A stretch of DNA of 64,000 nt from Amycolatopsis roodepoortensis (GTDB taxonomy: Bacteria; Actinomycetota; Actinomycetes; Mycobacteriales; Pseudonocardiaceae). The notes under the pieces were generated by a model. That model had not been told where the DNA came from. It ran no database searches and saw only the letters and a list, made by a program, of their open reading frames with translations. Below, in pieces: positions 24,315 to 36,756 of the stretch. Within the stretch, counting starts at the first letter, position 1, and each line of letters opens with the position of its first letter. The translations under genes were made by a program, and so were the position numbers. Location: the NCBI RefSeq assembly GCF_014873915.1, contig NZ_JADBEJ010000004.1:62001-126000 (forward strand), in the 5' to 3' direction.

Positions 24315-26246
24315 TCACCGCGGCGCCGTCGTGACCGGCCGCGGGCCCGAGCCCTCCGGCCACCGCACCGGCATCCCCTGGTGCACACCGTTCATGAAGC
24401 GCTGCCAAACGTCGGCCGGGATCGTCCGCCCGGTCAGTTTCTCCCCGGCGGCGTCCCGCATGCGGCGCGGCTCGTCGGAGCCGACCCAGACCGCCGTCGC
24501 CAGCTGCGGCGTGTACCCGACCGCCCAGCCGCCGGCGTTGTCGTCCGTCTCCTCGAACTGGAAGTCGCCGGTCTTCAGCGCCGCCGGGCGGTCCTTCAGT
24601 CCGGTGGCCAGCACCTGGCTCATCGTGCCGGCGATCCGGCGGCTCAGCGCCTCGTCGTCCTTGAACGCGGGCGCCCGGTCCGACGGCCGTTCCCACACGA
24701 TCTCGCCGTTCTCGTCCCGGATCTTCGACACCAGATGCGGGGTGGCGCGCATTCCGTCGGCGGCGAAGGTCGCGTAGGCACCGGCCATGTCGCTGGGGCG
24801 CAAGGGATAACGGCCGACCGCGATCCCGGGGCTGATCAGGAATCCGTCCTTCTCCCGCAGCGTCACCGCGCCGTCGACGGTCTCGGGGATCCCGGCCGCG
24901 CGGGCGCCTTCGCGGACCGCCTCCGCGCCGAGTTTCTTCGCCAGGTCGACGAACGGGCCCCTGGCGCCCCGCACCATCGCCTCGCGCAGCGTGCATTTCC
25001 CCGCTTCACCGCACTGGTCCTCGAATTTGAAGGTTTCGCCGAGGAAGTCGACCTCCGCGGGCGCCTTGAGCGGTTCGTCCACGCCGGCGCCCCGTTCGAG
25101 ACCGGCGGCGAGGATGAACGGCTGGAAGGCGGAGCCGGTGCCGTACGGGGTGCCGGCGTAGTCGTGCACGCTCCAGCCACCGCCGTTGTAGGCGCGGATG
25201 GCGCCGGTCCCGGGTTCGACGGCGACCAGCGACGCGCGGAAGTGCTCCGGCTGCCCCTTCAAGCGTTCCTTGACGGCTTTCTCGGCTTCGGCCTGTGCTC
25301 GCGGATCGATGGTCGTCTCGACCTTCATCGCGCCGCCGCGGAGCCGGTCGAGCGGGTAACCGACCTGTTCCAGTTCCGCGAGGACCTGCTGCTTGATGTG
25401 GTACTGCTCGTAGGTCACGCGACCGGCCCGGGTCTCCGACGGCGCCTGGATCGCGTCCTCCGGATAGGTCATGGTGACCGCTTCGGCCTGGCTGACGTAA
25501 CCGCGCGCGACCAGCTTGTTCATCACATAGGACCAGCGCTTCCTCGCGTGCTCATGGCTGGACGCGTACGGGTCGTGCACCGACGGCGACTGGATCATGC
25601 CCGCGAGGAACGCCGCCTCGCTCCAGGTCATCGAATCGTCCAGCTTGCGGCCGAAGTAGGCGTTCATCGCCGACGCCGGGCCGTAGGTGCCGCGGCCGAA
25701 CGAGATGATGTTGACGTAGCTTTCGAAGATCTCCTTCTTGGTCTGCTGCTGGGTGATCTTCGTGGCGAGCACCAGCTCGGAGAACTTGCGGGTGAGGGTG
25801 GCGTCCTCGTTGCCGGTGGATTTCTTGATGTACTGCTGGGTGATCCCCGAACCGCCGCCGACGCCGGTCACCAGCGCGCGGCCGAGCCCGGTGAGATCGA
25901 AGCCTTCGTTGTCCCAGAAGGTCGGGTCCTCGGTCGCGACGATCGCGTCGCGCAGTTTCGCGGGGACGGCGTCGTACGGCACGAACAGCCGGTCGCCGCC
26001 GGGCGGGACGACCTTGAGCAGTTCGGAGCCGTCGGCGTTCTGCAGGACCACGGTCTTGTCGAGGTCGGCGAGGACCTCTTGCGGGCTGCGGACGTCGAGC
26101 AGGACGTACGCGAGCCCGAACGCGACGACGGGGATGCCGACGAGCAGGCCGAGCGTCCAGGCGGCGATCCGCCGCCACCTGCGCTTCTTCCCTTTCGGCT
26201 CCGGGGTGGCCGTGGTCTCCGACTCGGGTGCATCCGGGTTCTCCAC
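24315..26246 (-). CDS. Class A penicillin-binding protein with degenerate transpeptidase domain
   Basis: 643 residues from GTG 26246. It has a basic cytoplasmic tail, one membrane helix (about 27-50), then a GT51 glycosyltransferase (catalytic Glu106 in ATEDPTFWDNEG; GGSGITQQYIKK; RKFSELVLATKI). A transpeptidase-like domain follows from about 305. The usual SxxK is S372-A-F-Q375 with no lysine, the expected SxN is Gly427/Arg429, and KTG is followed by Asp. It should therefore not form acyl-enzymes with D-Ala-D-Ala or beta-lactams. The GT half also has Asn where His is usual in motif 1 and Gly for Thr in GGSTITQQ. Function may be glycan polymerisation or a scaffold. Confidence 0.85.
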   Translation of the reverse strand: MENPDAPESETTATPEPKGKKRRWRRIAAWTLGLLVGIPVVAFGLAYVLLDVRSPQEVLADLDKTVVLQNADGSELLKVVPPGGDRLFVPYDAVPAKLRDAIVATEDPTFWDNEGFDLTGLGRALVTGVGGGSGITQQYIKKSTGNEDATLTRKFSELVLATKITQQQTKKEIFESYVNIISFGRGTYGPASAMNAYFGRKLDDSMTWSEAAFLAGMIQSPSVHDPYASSHEHARKRWSYVMNKLVARGYVSQAEAVTMTYPEDAIQAPSETRAGRVTYEQYHIKQQVLAELEQVGYPLDRLRGGAMKVETTIDPRAQAEAEKAVKERLKGQPEHFRASLVAVEPGTGAIRAYNGGGWSVHDYAGTPYGTGSAFQPFILAAGLERGAGVDEPLKAPAEVDFLGETFKFEDQCGEAGKCTLREAMVRGARGPFVDLAKKLGAEAVREGARAAGIPETVDGAVTLREKDGFLISPGIAVGRYPLRPSDMAGAYATFAADGMRATPHLVSKIRDENGEIVWERPSDRAPAFKDDEALSRRIAGTMSQVLATGLKDRPAALKTGDFQFEETDDNAGGWAVGYTPQLATAVWVGSDEPRRMRDAAGEKLTGRTIPADVWQRFMNGVHQGMPVRWPEGSGPRPVTTAPR

Positions 26247-26302
26247 GCCAGGTTAGACGCCCGAACGAGTGAAAAGGTTGTGGGAAAATCACCGAAACGC
26301 GG

Positions 26303-27025
26303 TCAGGCGAGGAAGGCCCGAAGGAGCGAAGCCGTCCCCTCGACGTGCTCCGTCATCGCCCGCCGGGCAGCTTCGGAGTCCCCGGCGAGGATCGCGTCGA
26401 CGATGGCCTCGTGCTGGGCGTTGGAGTGCTCCAGGTTCGGTTCGAGCAGCGGGATCATGTCGAGCAGCTGGTTGACCCGCATGCGCGCGTCGGCCATCGC
26501 CGTGGTCAGCGAACCGGACGCGGTGACCTCGGCGATCGCCAGGTGCAGCCGCGAATCCTTGCGCCGGTAGTCGCCGACGTCGGCCGCGGCCGCCTCGGCG
26601 AGCGTGCTGGTCAGGTGCTGCCGGTCGGCCGGGGTGAGGGACCGTGAAGCCGCCATCTCGGCGGCGCCGGTCTCCAGGACGTGCCGCAGGCCGAGGGCGT
26701 CCTCCAGGGTGGCGTTGTCGACCTTCCGCCCTTCGGTGGCGGGCGGGTCTGGCAGGACGTCGTTGACGAACGTGCCGCCGTACCGCCCGCGCCGCGACTC
26801 GACGTAACCCGCGTCGGACAGCGCGCGGATGGCCTCGCGCAGCGTCACCCGGCTGACCCCGAGCCGCTCGGCCAGCTCGCGTTCCGAAGGCAGCCGCTCC
26901 CCCGCGCCCACCACGCCCAGCCGGATCGCCTGGAGCAGCCTTTCGACGGTCTCCTCGAAGGCGTTGCCCGCGCGCACCGGGCGGAACAGCGCGTCACCCG
27001 CGTTCGCGACCGTGCTCGACTCCAC
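26303..27025 (-). CDS. FadR-subfamily GntR transcriptional regulator
   Basis: 240 residues from GTG 27025; an AAGG lies directly before it, which is a weak site. The N-terminal winged helix is LLQAIRLGVVGAGERLPSERELAERLGVSRVTLREAIRALSDAGYVES. An FCD domain follows, with the metal/ligand pattern RRKDSRLHLAIAEVTAS and HSNAQHEAIVDAILAGD. It lies behind the serine deaminase gene on the same strand but is separated by a strong hairpin, so it is probably transcribed on its own. Target unknown. Confidence 0.87.
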   Translation of the reverse strand: MESSTVANAGDALFRPVRAGNAFEETVERLLQAIRLGVVGAGERLPSERELAERLGVSRVTLREAIRALSDAGYVESRRGRYGGTFVNDVLPDPPATEGRKVDNATLEDALGLRHVLETGAAEMAASRSLTPADRQHLTSTLAEAAAADVGDYRRKDSRLHLAIAEVTASGSLTTAMADARMRVNQLLDMIPLLEPNLEHSNAQHEAIVDAILAGDSEAARRAMTEHVEGTASLLRAFLA

Positions 27026-27052
27026 CCTTCGAGTTTAGGCGGCCCGCAATTC

Positions 27053-27100
27053 GTCCTCTGGATGCGGTACTTGCGTGTGCAACTACCGCATCCAGAGGAC
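27053..27100. terminator. Hairpin with 17-bp perfect arms, CCTCTGGATGCG family
   Basis: GTCCTCTGGATGCGGTA and its complement around 14 bases, immediately after sdaA. A longer copy is at 42541-42597 and fragments occur at 35960-35980 and 58243-58262. It probably ends the glycine operon. Confidence 0.65.
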
Positions 27101-27113
27101 TGAACGCGGGCGA

Positions 27114-28487
27114 TCAGCACTCGATGACGTTCACGGCGAGGCCGCCGCGTGCGGTTTCCTTGTACTTCACGCTCATGTCGGCGCCGGTCTCGCGCATCGT
27201 CTTGATCGCCTTGTCCAGCGTCACGACGTGCGAACCGTCGCCGCGCATCGCCATCCGCGCGGCGTGGATCGCCTTGGACGCGCCGACGGCGTTGCGCTCG
27301 ATGCACGGGATCTGCACCAGCCCGCCGACCGGGTCGCAGGTCAGCCCCAGGTGGTGCTCGACGCCGATCTCGGCGGCGTTCTCCACCTGCGCGGGTGAAC
27401 CGCCGAGGACCTCGGTGAGCCCGGCGGCGGCCATGGCGCTGGCCGAACCGACCTCGCCCTGGCAGCCGACCTCGGCGCCCGAGATCGAGCCCGTCTGCTT
27501 GAGGATCGAGCCGATCGCGCCCGCGGTGAGCATGAACGTCACGATGCCGTCGTCCGACGAGCCCCGGATGAACCGCTGGTAGTAGTGCAGAACGGCCGGG
27601 ATGATCCCCGCGGCGCCGTTGGTCGGCGCGGTGACGACGCGGCCGCCCGCGGCGTTCTCCTCGTTGACCGCCAGCGCGTACAGGCTCACCCAATCCATCG
27701 CGTACAGCGGGTCGCCGACGCCGTCCTCGGCGAGCAGCTTCTCGTGCAACGCCTTCGCGCGGCGCGGCACCTTCAGCCCGCCCGGCAGCACGCCCTCGTG
27801 CTCGCACCCGTTGCGCACGCATTCCGCCATGACCTGCCAGATCTCCAGCAGCCCTTCGCGGACTTCCTCACGCGTGCGCCACGAAAGCTCGTTGCGCAGC
27901 ATGATCTCGCTGATCGGCAGCCCCGTGTCCTCGCAGTGCTTCAGCAGATCCGCACCGGTACGGAACGGGAACTCCAGCCGGGTCGAGTCCTCTACGACGA
28001 CAGTGTCGGTCTCATAGGACTCGTCCCGCACGAACCCGCCGCCGACCGAGTAGTAGGTGCGCTCGCGCAGCACCTTCCCGTCGGCGTCGAACGCGCGGAA
28101 GATCATCCCGTTCGGATGCGCCGGCAACGACTTCCGCCGGTGCATGGTCAGGTCGGTGTCCTCGGTGAACACGATCTCGTGCTCGCCGCGCACCCGGAGC
28201 CTGCCCGATTCCCGGATCTCCGCGATCTTGCCGGGAACGGTGTCGGTGTCGATCTCCTCCGGACGCTCCCCCGACAGCCCGAGCAGCACGGCCTTGTCAC
28301 TGCCGTGCCCGAACCCGGTGGCGCCCAGCGAGCCGAAAAGCTCGCTCTGGACACGCGTCGTGGCCGTCAGGTCGCCGTCGGCGGCCAGACCGTCCACAAA
28401 GGTCAGTGCGGCGCGCATCGGGCCCACCGTATGGGAGCTGGAGGGGCCGATGCCGATCGAAAACAGGTCGAAGACGCTGATCGCCAT
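27114..28487 (-). CDS. sdaA: L-serine ammonia-lyase, single-chain iron-sulfur type
   Basis: 457 residues from ATG 28487, with GGAAGGAGGG upstream. It combines the beta domain ([23 protein letters not shown]) and alpha domain ([26 protein letters not shown]), with the [4Fe-4S] cysteines in [17 protein letters not shown] and IPCIERNA. It deaminates L-serine to pyruvate and ammonia. It is the last gene behind the glycine riboswitch, 16 bp after lipA. So glycine excess, converted to serine by glycine cleavage plus GlyA, would be drained to pyruvate. Confidence 0.95.
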   Translation of the reverse strand: MAISVFDLFSIGIGPSSSHTVGPMRAALTFVDGLAADGDLTATTRVQSELFGSLGATGFGHGSDKAVLLGLSGERPEEIDTDTVPGKIAEIRESGRLRVRGEHEIVFTEDTDLTMHRRKSLPAHPNGMIFRAFDADGKVLRERTYYSVGGGFVRDESYETDTVVVEDSTRLEFPFRTGADLLKHCEDTGLPISEIMLRNELSWRTREEVREGLLEIWQVMAECVRNGCEHEGVLPGGLKVPRRAKALHEKLLAEDGVGDPLYAMDWVSLYALAVNEENAAGGRVVTAPTNGAAGIIPAVLHYYQRFIRGSSDDGIVTFMLTAGAIGSILKQTGSISGAEVGCQGEVGSASAMAAAGLTEVLGGSPAQVENAAEIGVEHHLGLTCDPVGGLVQIPCIERNAVGASKAIHAARMAMRGDGSHVVTLDKAIKTMRETGADMSVKYKETARGGLAVNVIEC

Positions 28488-28503
28488 TGATCTGCCCTCC
28501 TTC

Positions 28504-29505
28504 CTATCTGGCCAGCAGTGAGCTGGCTTCTTGGGCCGCGGGCCCTTCGGCGGCGAGATGGGCCAGGTTCTCCGACAGCGCTTCGCCGCGGTGGGCCTTC
28601 GTCTGGGCGAAAAGGCGACCGGCCCGATACGACGAGCGTACGAGCGGCCCGGCCATCACACCAGCGAAGCCCATCGCTTCGGCAGCCTTCGAGTGCTCGA
28701 CGAACTCCTCGGGCTTGACCCAGCGGTCCACCGGGTGATGCCGCGGCGAGGGTCGCAAGTACTGGGTGATCGTGAGGATTTCGCAGCCCGCGTCGACCAG
28801 GTCCTTCATCGCCGGAGCCACCTCCTCCGGCGTCTCGCCCATACCCAGGATCAGGTTCGACTTCGTCACCAGACCGGCCTCGCGAGCGCGAGTGATGACC
28901 TCCAGCGACCGCGCGTACCGGAAGCCGGGCCGGATCCGCTTGAAGATCCGCGGCACCGTCTCGACGTTGTGCGCCAGCACCTCAGGCCGCGAACCGAACA
29001 CCTCGGCCAGCTGATCCGGGTCCGCGTTGAAGTCCGGGATCAGCAGCTCGACACCGGTACCCGGGTTCAGCGCGTGGATCTGGCGCACGGTTTCGGCGTA
29101 CAGCCACGCGCCGCCGTCCTCCAGATCGTCACGCGCGACACCGGTCACCGTCGAGTAGCGCAAACCCATCGCCTGCACCGACTCCGCCACCTTCCGCGGC
29201 TCGGTCCGGTCCAGCGCGGCGGGCTTCCCCGTGTCGATCTGGCAGAAGTCACAGCGCCGCGTGCACTGGTCCCCACCGATCAGGAACGTCGCCTCACGGT
29301 CTTCCCAGCACTCGTAGATGTTGGGGCAACCGGCCTCCTCACACACGGTGTGGAGGCCTTCACGCTTGACCAGTCCCTTGAGCTCGGTGAACTCCGGCCC
29401 CATCCGCGCGCGGGTCTTGATCCACGGCGGCTTCTTCTCGATCGGGGTCTGCGCGTTGCGGACCTCGAGCCGGAGAAGTTTGCGCCCCTCGGGGAGCGCG
29501 CTCAT
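28504..29505 (-). CDS. lipA: Lipoyl synthase
   Basis: 333 residues from ATG 29505, sharing ATGA with the glyA stop. The N-terminal auxiliary cluster motif is [12 protein letters not shown] and the radical-SAM motif is [10 protein letters not shown]. The C-terminal RSSYRAG carries the serine ligand of the auxiliary cluster. It inserts two sulfurs into octanoyl-lysine on lipoyl domains. Its place in the glycine-cleavage operon makes GcvH the obvious substrate. No lipB is in the window. Confidence 0.96.
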   Translation of the reverse strand: MSALPEGRKLLRLEVRNAQTPIEKKPPWIKTRARMGPEFTELKGLVKREGLHTVCEEAGCPNIYECWEDREATFLIGGDQCTRRCDFCQIDTGKPAALDRTEPRKVAESVQAMGLRYSTVTGVARDDLEDGGAWLYAETVRQIHALNPGTGVELLIPDFNADPDQLAEVFGSRPEVLAHNVETVPRIFKRIRPGFRYARSLEVITRAREAGLVTKSNLILGMGETPEEVAPAMKDLVDAGCEILTITQYLRPSPRHHPVDRWVKPEEFVEHSKAAEAMGFAGVMAGPLVRSSYRAGRLFAQTKAHRGEALSENLAHLAAEGPAAQEASSLLAR

Positions 29506-30770
29506 CGGTTGAGATCCGCGTACAGCGGGTGCTTCTTGGCCAGCAGTTCGACCCGGGCGGACAGCGACTGGCGCAGCGCCTCGTCGAAGTCCGGGCGCAG
29601 CGCCTCGGCGATGACGTCGGCCACCTCGGCGAAGTCCTCGGCGCCGAAGCCGCGGGTCGCGAGCGCCGGGGTGCCGATCCGCAGGCCGGAGGTGACCATC
29701 GGCGGCCGCGGGTCGAACGGGACAGCGTTGCGGTTGACCGTGATACCGACCGAGTGCAGCCGGTCCTCGGCCTGCTGACCGTCCAAAGTGGAGTTGACCA
29801 GATCGACGAGCACCAGGTGCACGTCGGTACCGCCGGTCAGCACGCGGACACCGGCTTCGCTGCAATCCGTGCGCGAGAGGCGGTCGGCCAGGATCTTCGC
29901 ACCTTCGAGCACGCGCTGCTGACGCTCGCGGAACTCCTCGCTCGCGGCGATCTTGAGCGCGACGGCCTTGGCGGCGATGACGTGCTCCAGCGGACCGCCC
30001 TGCTGGCCGGGGAACACCGCCGAGTTGATCTTCTTGGCGAGTTCCTGGCGGGACAGGATGATGCCGCCACGCGGGCCGCCGAGGGTCTTGTGCGTGGTCG
30101 TGGTGACGATGTCGGCGTAGGGCACCGGGCTCGGGTGCAGGCCCGCGGCGACCAGACCGGCGAAGTGCGCCATGTCGACCATGACCTTCGCACCGACCTC
30201 GTCGGCGATGCGGCGGAACTCGGCGAAGTCGAGCTGACGCGGGTACGCCGACCAGCCGGCGATGATCAGCTTCGGCTTGTGCTCCTTGGCGAGGCGCTCG
30301 ATCTCCTCGACGTCGACGATCCCGGTCTCCTTGTCGACGTGGTAGGCGACGACGTTGTAGAGCTTGCCCGAGAAGTTGATCTTCATCCCGTGGGTCAGGT
30401 GCCCGCCGTGCGCGAGGTCGAGACCGAGGATGGTGTCGCCGGGGTTGAGCACCGCGACCATGGCGGCGGCGTTGGCCTGCGCGCCCGAATGCGGCTGGAC
30501 GTTGGCGTGCTCGGCACCGAAGAGGGCCTTCGCGCGGTCGATCGCCAGCTGCTCGATGACGTCGACGTGCTCACAACCGCCGTAGTAGCGGCGGCCGGGG
30601 TAACCCTCGGCGTACTTGTTGGTCAGCACCGAACCCTGCGCCTCGAGCACGCCCACCGGGGCGAAGTTCTCCGAGGCGATCATCTCCAGGGTCGACTGCT
30701 GCCGGTCGAGTTCGGCGGCGACGGCCGCGGCGACCTCGGGGTCCACTTCGGACAGGGCAGCGTTGAACAT
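29502..30770 (-). CDS. glyA: Serine hydroxymethyltransferase
   Basis: 422 residues from ATG 30770, one base after the gcvH stop. PLP-enzyme landmarks are [21 protein letters not shown], the PLP lysine in [14 protein letters not shown] and the C-terminal [15 protein letters not shown]. It interconverts glycine and serine with methylene-tetrahydrofolate, using the one-carbon unit released by glycine cleavage. Inclusion in the riboswitch operon suggests its main job here is glycine disposal, possibly beside a second housekeeping glyA. Confidence 0.97.
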   Translation of the reverse strand: MFNAALSEVDPEVAAAVAAELDRQQSTLEMIASENFAPVGVLEAQGSVLTNKYAEGYPGRRYYGGCEHVDVIEQLAIDRAKALFGAEHANVQPHSGAQANAAAMVAVLNPGDTILGLDLAHGGHLTHGMKINFSGKLYNVVAYHVDKETGIVDVEEIERLAKEHKPKLIIAGWSAYPRQLDFAEFRRIADEVGAKVMVDMAHFAGLVAAGLHPSPVPYADIVTTTTHKTLGGPRGGIILSRQELAKKINSAVFPGQQGGPLEHVIAAKAVALKIAASEEFRERQQRVLEGAKILADRLSRTDCSEAGVRVLTGGTDVHLVLVDLVNSTLDGQQAEDRLHSVGITVNRNAVPFDPRPPMVTSGLRIGTPALATRGFGAEDFAEVADVIAEALRPDFDEALRQSLSARVELLAKKHPLYADLNR

Positions 30771-30771
30771 G

Positions 30772-31149
30772 TCAGTTCTCCTGGGTCAAGACGGCGTACG
30801 CCTGGGCGTCGAGCAGGGCGGGCACGTCGCCGGACAGACGCACCTTCAGGAGCCATCCTTCGGCGTACGGGTCCGAGTTGATGAGCTCGGGGGTGTCCGT
30901 TGTGGCCTCGTTCACCTCGACGACCTCGCCGTCCACGGGTGCGTACAGCTCGCTGACCGATTTGGTCGACTCGACCTCGCCGAAGACCTCGCCCGCGGTG
31001 ACGGTGTCGCCGACCGAGGGGAGCTGGACGAACACGATGTCACCGAGCGACTCGGCGGCGAAGGCGGTGATGCCCACGGTGGCGACGCCGTCCGCGACGT
31101 TCAGCCACTCGTGTTCCTTCGTGTACTTCAGGTCCTGGGGGATGCTCAT
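30772..31149 (-). CDS. gcvH: Glycine cleavage system H protein
   Basis: 125 residues from ATG 31149. It has the standard barrel-sandwich fold, and the lipoylated lysine is Lys63 in [20 protein letters not shown]. It shuttles aminomethyl groups between GcvP, GcvT and lipoamide dehydrogenase. It lies between gcvT (17 bp upstream) and glyA (1 bp downstream), with lipA two genes further on. Confidence 0.97.
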   Translation of the reverse strand: MSIPQDLKYTKEHEWLNVADGVATVGITAFAAESLGDIVFVQLPSVGDTVTAGEVFGEVESTKSVSELYAPVDGEVVEVNEATTDTPELINSDPYAEGWLLKVRLSGDVPALLDAQAYAVLTQEN

Positions 31150-31166
31150 GATCGAAAAAGGGCCTT

Positions 31167-32258
31167 TCAGGCGCGGGAGTAGAAGGGCAGGGCGACGACC
31201 TCGACGGGCTCGATACGGCCCCGGATGTCGACGGAAAGCTCGGTGCCGGGCTCGGAGTGCTCCCGGTCCACGTAGGCCATGGCGATCGGGTAACCCAGCG
31301 TCGGCGAAAGGGCACCGCTGGTGACCTCGCCGATCTCGGTGTCACCCGCCAGGACGGTGTAGCCGTGACGCGGCGCGCGGCGGCCGGAGCCCTTGAGCCC
31401 GACACGCACGCGGGGAACGTCCTTCTTGGACAGCTCTTCGAGCGCGGCCTTGCCGACGAAGTCGTTCGGCTTCTCGAACTTGACCACGCGGCCGAGACCG
31501 GCCTCGAACGGGCTCAGCTGGAGGCTGAGTTCGTTGCCGTACAACGGCATTCCGGCTTCGAGACGCAGCGTGTCGCGGCAGGCGAGACCGGCCGGGAGCA
31601 GGCCGTGCGGCTCGCCCGCGTCGGTCAGGATGCGCCAGACGGCGGGAGCCTCACCGGCCGGGACGTACAGCTCGAAGCCGTCCTCGCCGGTGTACCCGGT
31701 GCGGGCGAGCAGGACGTCGTGCCCCTTCACGACGGCCGGGACGCTCGCGTAGTACTTGAGCGCGCCCAGGTCGGCGTCGGTGACCGCGCCGAGGATCTCG
31801 ACGGCCTTCGGGCCCTGGACGGCGATCAGCGCGAGATCCTCGGACTTGTTCTCGACGACCGCGTCGAAGCCGGAGACCCGCTCGGCCAGCGCCTGCGCGA
31901 CCACGTCGGCGTTGCCCGCGTTGGCCACGACCAGGAACTTCTCGTCGGCGAGGCGGTAGACGACCAGGTCGTCCAGCACGCCACCGTTCTCGTCGCAGAT
32001 CATCGTGTAGCGCGCCCGGCCCGGCTTGACGCCCGACAGGTTGCCGACCAGCGCGAAGTCGAGGGTGTCGGCCGCCTGCGGGCCGGTCACCTCGATCTCG
32101 GCCATGTGGGAGAGGTCGAACAGGCCCGCGGCCTCGCGGACCGCCTTGTGCTCCGCCAGCTCGCTGGAATAGCGGATCGGCATCGACCAGCCCGCGAAAT
32201 CGGTGAACAGCGCACCCAGTCCTTTGTGGACTCCGTGCAGGGACGTCTCTTTCGACAT
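31167..32258 (-). CDS. gcvT: Aminomethyltransferase (glycine cleavage T protein)
   Basis: 363 residues from ATG 32258. A GAGG overlapping the gcvP stop lies about 6 bases ahead, and a TTG directly before the ATG is in frame but unnecessary. Family features are GLFDLSHMAEIEVTGPQA, GYTGEDGFELYVP and GRRAPRHGYTVLAGD at the C-terminal barrel. It releases ammonia from the aminomethyl-lipoyl H protein and makes methylene-tetrahydrofolate. Confidence 0.96.
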   Translation of the reverse strand: MSKETSLHGVHKGLGALFTDFAGWSMPIRYSSELAEHKAVREAAGLFDLSHMAEIEVTGPQAADTLDFALVGNLSGVKPGRARYTMICDENGGVLDDLVVYRLADEKFLVVANAGNADVVAQALAERVSGFDAVVENKSEDLALIAVQGPKAVEILGAVTDADLGALKYYASVPAVVKGHDVLLARTGYTGEDGFELYVPAGEAPAVWRILTDAGEPHGLLPAGLACRDTLRLEAGMPLYGNELSLQLSPFEAGLGRVVKFEKPNDFVGKAALEELSKKDVPRVRVGLKGSGRRAPRHGYTVLAGDTEIGEVTSGALSPTLGYPIAMAYVDREHSEPGTELSVDIRGRIEPVEVVALPFYSRA

Positions 32259-32266
32259 CAAGTGCC

Positions 32267-35098
<2,832 letters not shown>

Positions 35099-35145
35099 GG
35101 GAGCTCCTTGGGTCAGGCGCCGGATAGACCGGTGCGCTGGGAACT

Positions 35146-35332
35146 CCCCCTCTGTCATGGCACCTGAGAGTTTCACCACCCGTGAACGGGGTGGCTTTCA
35201 CCTTGGGTGAGACGCACTTGCGCGCCTGCTTTCCAGAGTGGCCTCGCGTGAAGCGGTAGTGGGTACCTGAGAGATTCCGGGGAGTTTGCTCCTTCGGTGC
35301 CCCACCATGTTCGTGGGGGCTCTCCCGCTCCA
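35146..35332 (-). ncRNA. Tandem glycine riboswitch
   Basis: Read on the minus strand, the first aptamer starts GGGAGAGC near 35330 and contains CACCGAAGGAGCAAACTCCC and ATCTCTCAGGTACC. It ends near ACTCTGGAAAG. The second aptamer (about 35149-35232) contains CACCCAAGGTGAAAGCC and AAACTCTCAGGTGCC and ends ATGACAGAGGGGGAG. These are the conserved cores of the gcvT riboswitch. The array lies about 48 bases before gcvP, and glycine binding would be expected to turn the operon on. Confidence 0.95.
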
Positions 35333-35429
35333 GCTCGACGGCCCTGTCTGAAGTTGTGCGCACACCGTACCTGGCGTGTTCAGCGCGCGTCTACTTCCAG
35401 CCGAGCACGTCACTTGCGTGCTCAGAGCC

Positions 35430-35492
35430 GTAACTCGTGAGTTACGCCTTCAATCACGCGAGTGACGCGTCTGATCACGCGAGTTACGCGTT
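35430..35492. repeat. 21-bp unit repeats with GTAACTCGTGAGTTAC palindrome
   Basis: A palindrome at 35430-35445 is followed by two 21-bp units of the ATCACGCGAGT type, the same family as at 23976-24072 and 57955-58216. The TAA of the Cys/Met-rich gene lies in the last unit. Confidence 0.75.
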
Positions 35493-35858
35493 CTCCATCA
35501 TCATCTCGGCGGTGATGGTGCCGCAGAGCTCGGCGCACCGCGTCATCATCTCGGCGGCGTCGGCGAGCTCGGCGTCACCGGTCTTGGCGCACTCGTCGGC
35601 GCACATGCGCATCATCTGGGAGGCGAGGCCGCACATCTTCGCGCACATGCGCATCATCTCGAGGTCGGCGACCATGGCGGAGCAGCGCATCATCATGTCG
35701 GCGCACATACGGGACATGTCCGCGCAGGTCACCATCATCATGCCGAGCTTCGCACCGCCCAACTCCATGCAGCGCGTCATCATCTCCTCGCACCGGACGT
35801 GGCACTCGTTGCACAGGTCGATGCAGTCACGCATGGCGGTGCTCATCTGCCGGGTCAT
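35484..35858 (-). CDS. Four-helix-bundle Cys/Met-rich protein (DUF326, copper-storage-like)
   Basis: 124 residues from ATG 35858, with AGGAGG 6-7 bases upstream; an in-frame start at 35963 has no such site. Cysteines recur with helical spacing: DCIDLCNECHVRCEEMMTRC, TCADMSRMC, MRCSAM, MRMCAKMCG, MRMCADEC and TRCAELCG. This is the pattern of DUF326/Csp proteins, whose inward-facing cysteines hold many Cu(I) ions. Methionine is also unusually frequent, with several MMM runs. No signal peptide is present, so storage would be cytosolic. No copper transporter or regulator is adjacent. Confidence 0.85.
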   Translation of the reverse strand: MTRQMSTAMRDCIDLCNECHVRCEEMMTRCMELGGAKLGMMMVTCADMSRMCADMMMRCSAMVADLEMMRMCAKMCGLASQMMRMCADECAKTGDAELADAAEMMTRCAELCGTITAEMMMENA

Positions 35859-35988
35859 GCTGGGCCTCCTGGGTGGTCCTGGATGCTGGCTACGCGTTGT
35901 CAGGACTACAGCGCAGGTCAGCGGCCCGCCATCCCAGCCACCGGGACGAGTGACGGCACACATTCAGAGGACTAAACGCGGGCCGTCG

Positions 35989-36756
35989 TCAGAGCGGGGT
36001 GACGTAGGCGCCCGAGATCCCGCCGTCCACCAGGAACTGCGAGGCCGTGATGAACGAGGCGTCGTCGCTCGCCAGGAACGCGACGGCCGCCGCGATCTCC
36101 TCCGGCTCCGCGAACCGCCCGACCGGCACGTGCACCAGCCGCCGCGCGGCCCGCTCGGGGTCCTTCGCGAACAGTTCCTTCAGCAGCGGCGTGTTCACCG
36201 GACCCGGGCACAACGCGTTCACCCGGATGTTCTCCCGCGCGAACTGCACGCCCAGCTCCCGACTCATCGCCAGCACCCCGCCCTTCGACGCGGTGTAGGA
36301 GATCTGCGACGTCGCCGCGCCCATCACCGCCACGAACGACGCCGTGTTGATGATCGAGCCCTTGCCCTGCCTCTGCATATGAGGCAGCACCGCCTTGCAG
36401 CACAGGTACACCGAGGTCAGGTTGACCTTCTGCACCTTCTCCCACGCGTCGATGCCCGTGGTGAGGATCGAGTCGTCCTCGGGCGGCGAGATACCGGCGT
36501 TGTTGAACGCGACGTCTACCGAGCCGAAGGTGTCCACAGTGGTCTGGAACAGGGCCTCGACCTGCTCGGCGTCGGTGACGTCGGCCTGCACGAACAGACC
36601 GCCGACCTCGTCGGCCGCGGCCTTGCCCGCCTCGGCGGAGATGTCGCCGATGACGACCTTCGCGCCTTCGCTCGCCAGCCGCCGCGCGGTGGCGAGGCCG
36701 ATGCCGCTGCTGCCGCCGGTGATGACCGCGACGCGGCCCTCGAAACGCTGAACCAT
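35989..36756 (-). CDS. SDR family oxidoreductase in the gamma-glutamylation operon
   Basis: 255 residues from ATG 36756, sharing TAATG with the aldehyde dehydrogenase stop. It is a classical SDR: VAVITGGSSGIGLATAR, VAFNNAGISPPEDD, NTASFVAVMGAAT and SYTASKGGV, with Asp in VIGDIS favouring NAD+. The gene order glnA4-like, C26 hydrolase, aldehyde dehydrogenase, SDR equals M. tuberculosis Rv2860c to Rv2857c. It may oxidise an alcohol intermediate before the aldehyde step; the substrate is not known. Confidence 0.85.
   Translation of the reverse strand: MVQRFEGRVAVITGGSSGIGLATARRLASEGAKVVIGDISAEAGKAAADEVGGLFVQADVTDAEQVEALFQTTVDTFGSVDVAFNNAGISPPEDDSILTTGIDAWEKVQKVNLTSVYLCCKAVLPHMQRQGKGSIINTASFVAVMGAATSQISYTASKGGVLAMSRELGVQFARENIRVNALCPGPVNTPLLKELFAKDPERAARRLVHVPVGRFAEPEEIAAAVAFLASDDASFITASQFLVDGGISGAYVTPL

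Noticed and set aside
35099..35179. N-terminal extension of GcvP to the ATG upstream of the TTG
   Set aside because: The extra codons lie between the riboswitch and a good AAGGAG-TTG start and do not match GcvP N-termini.
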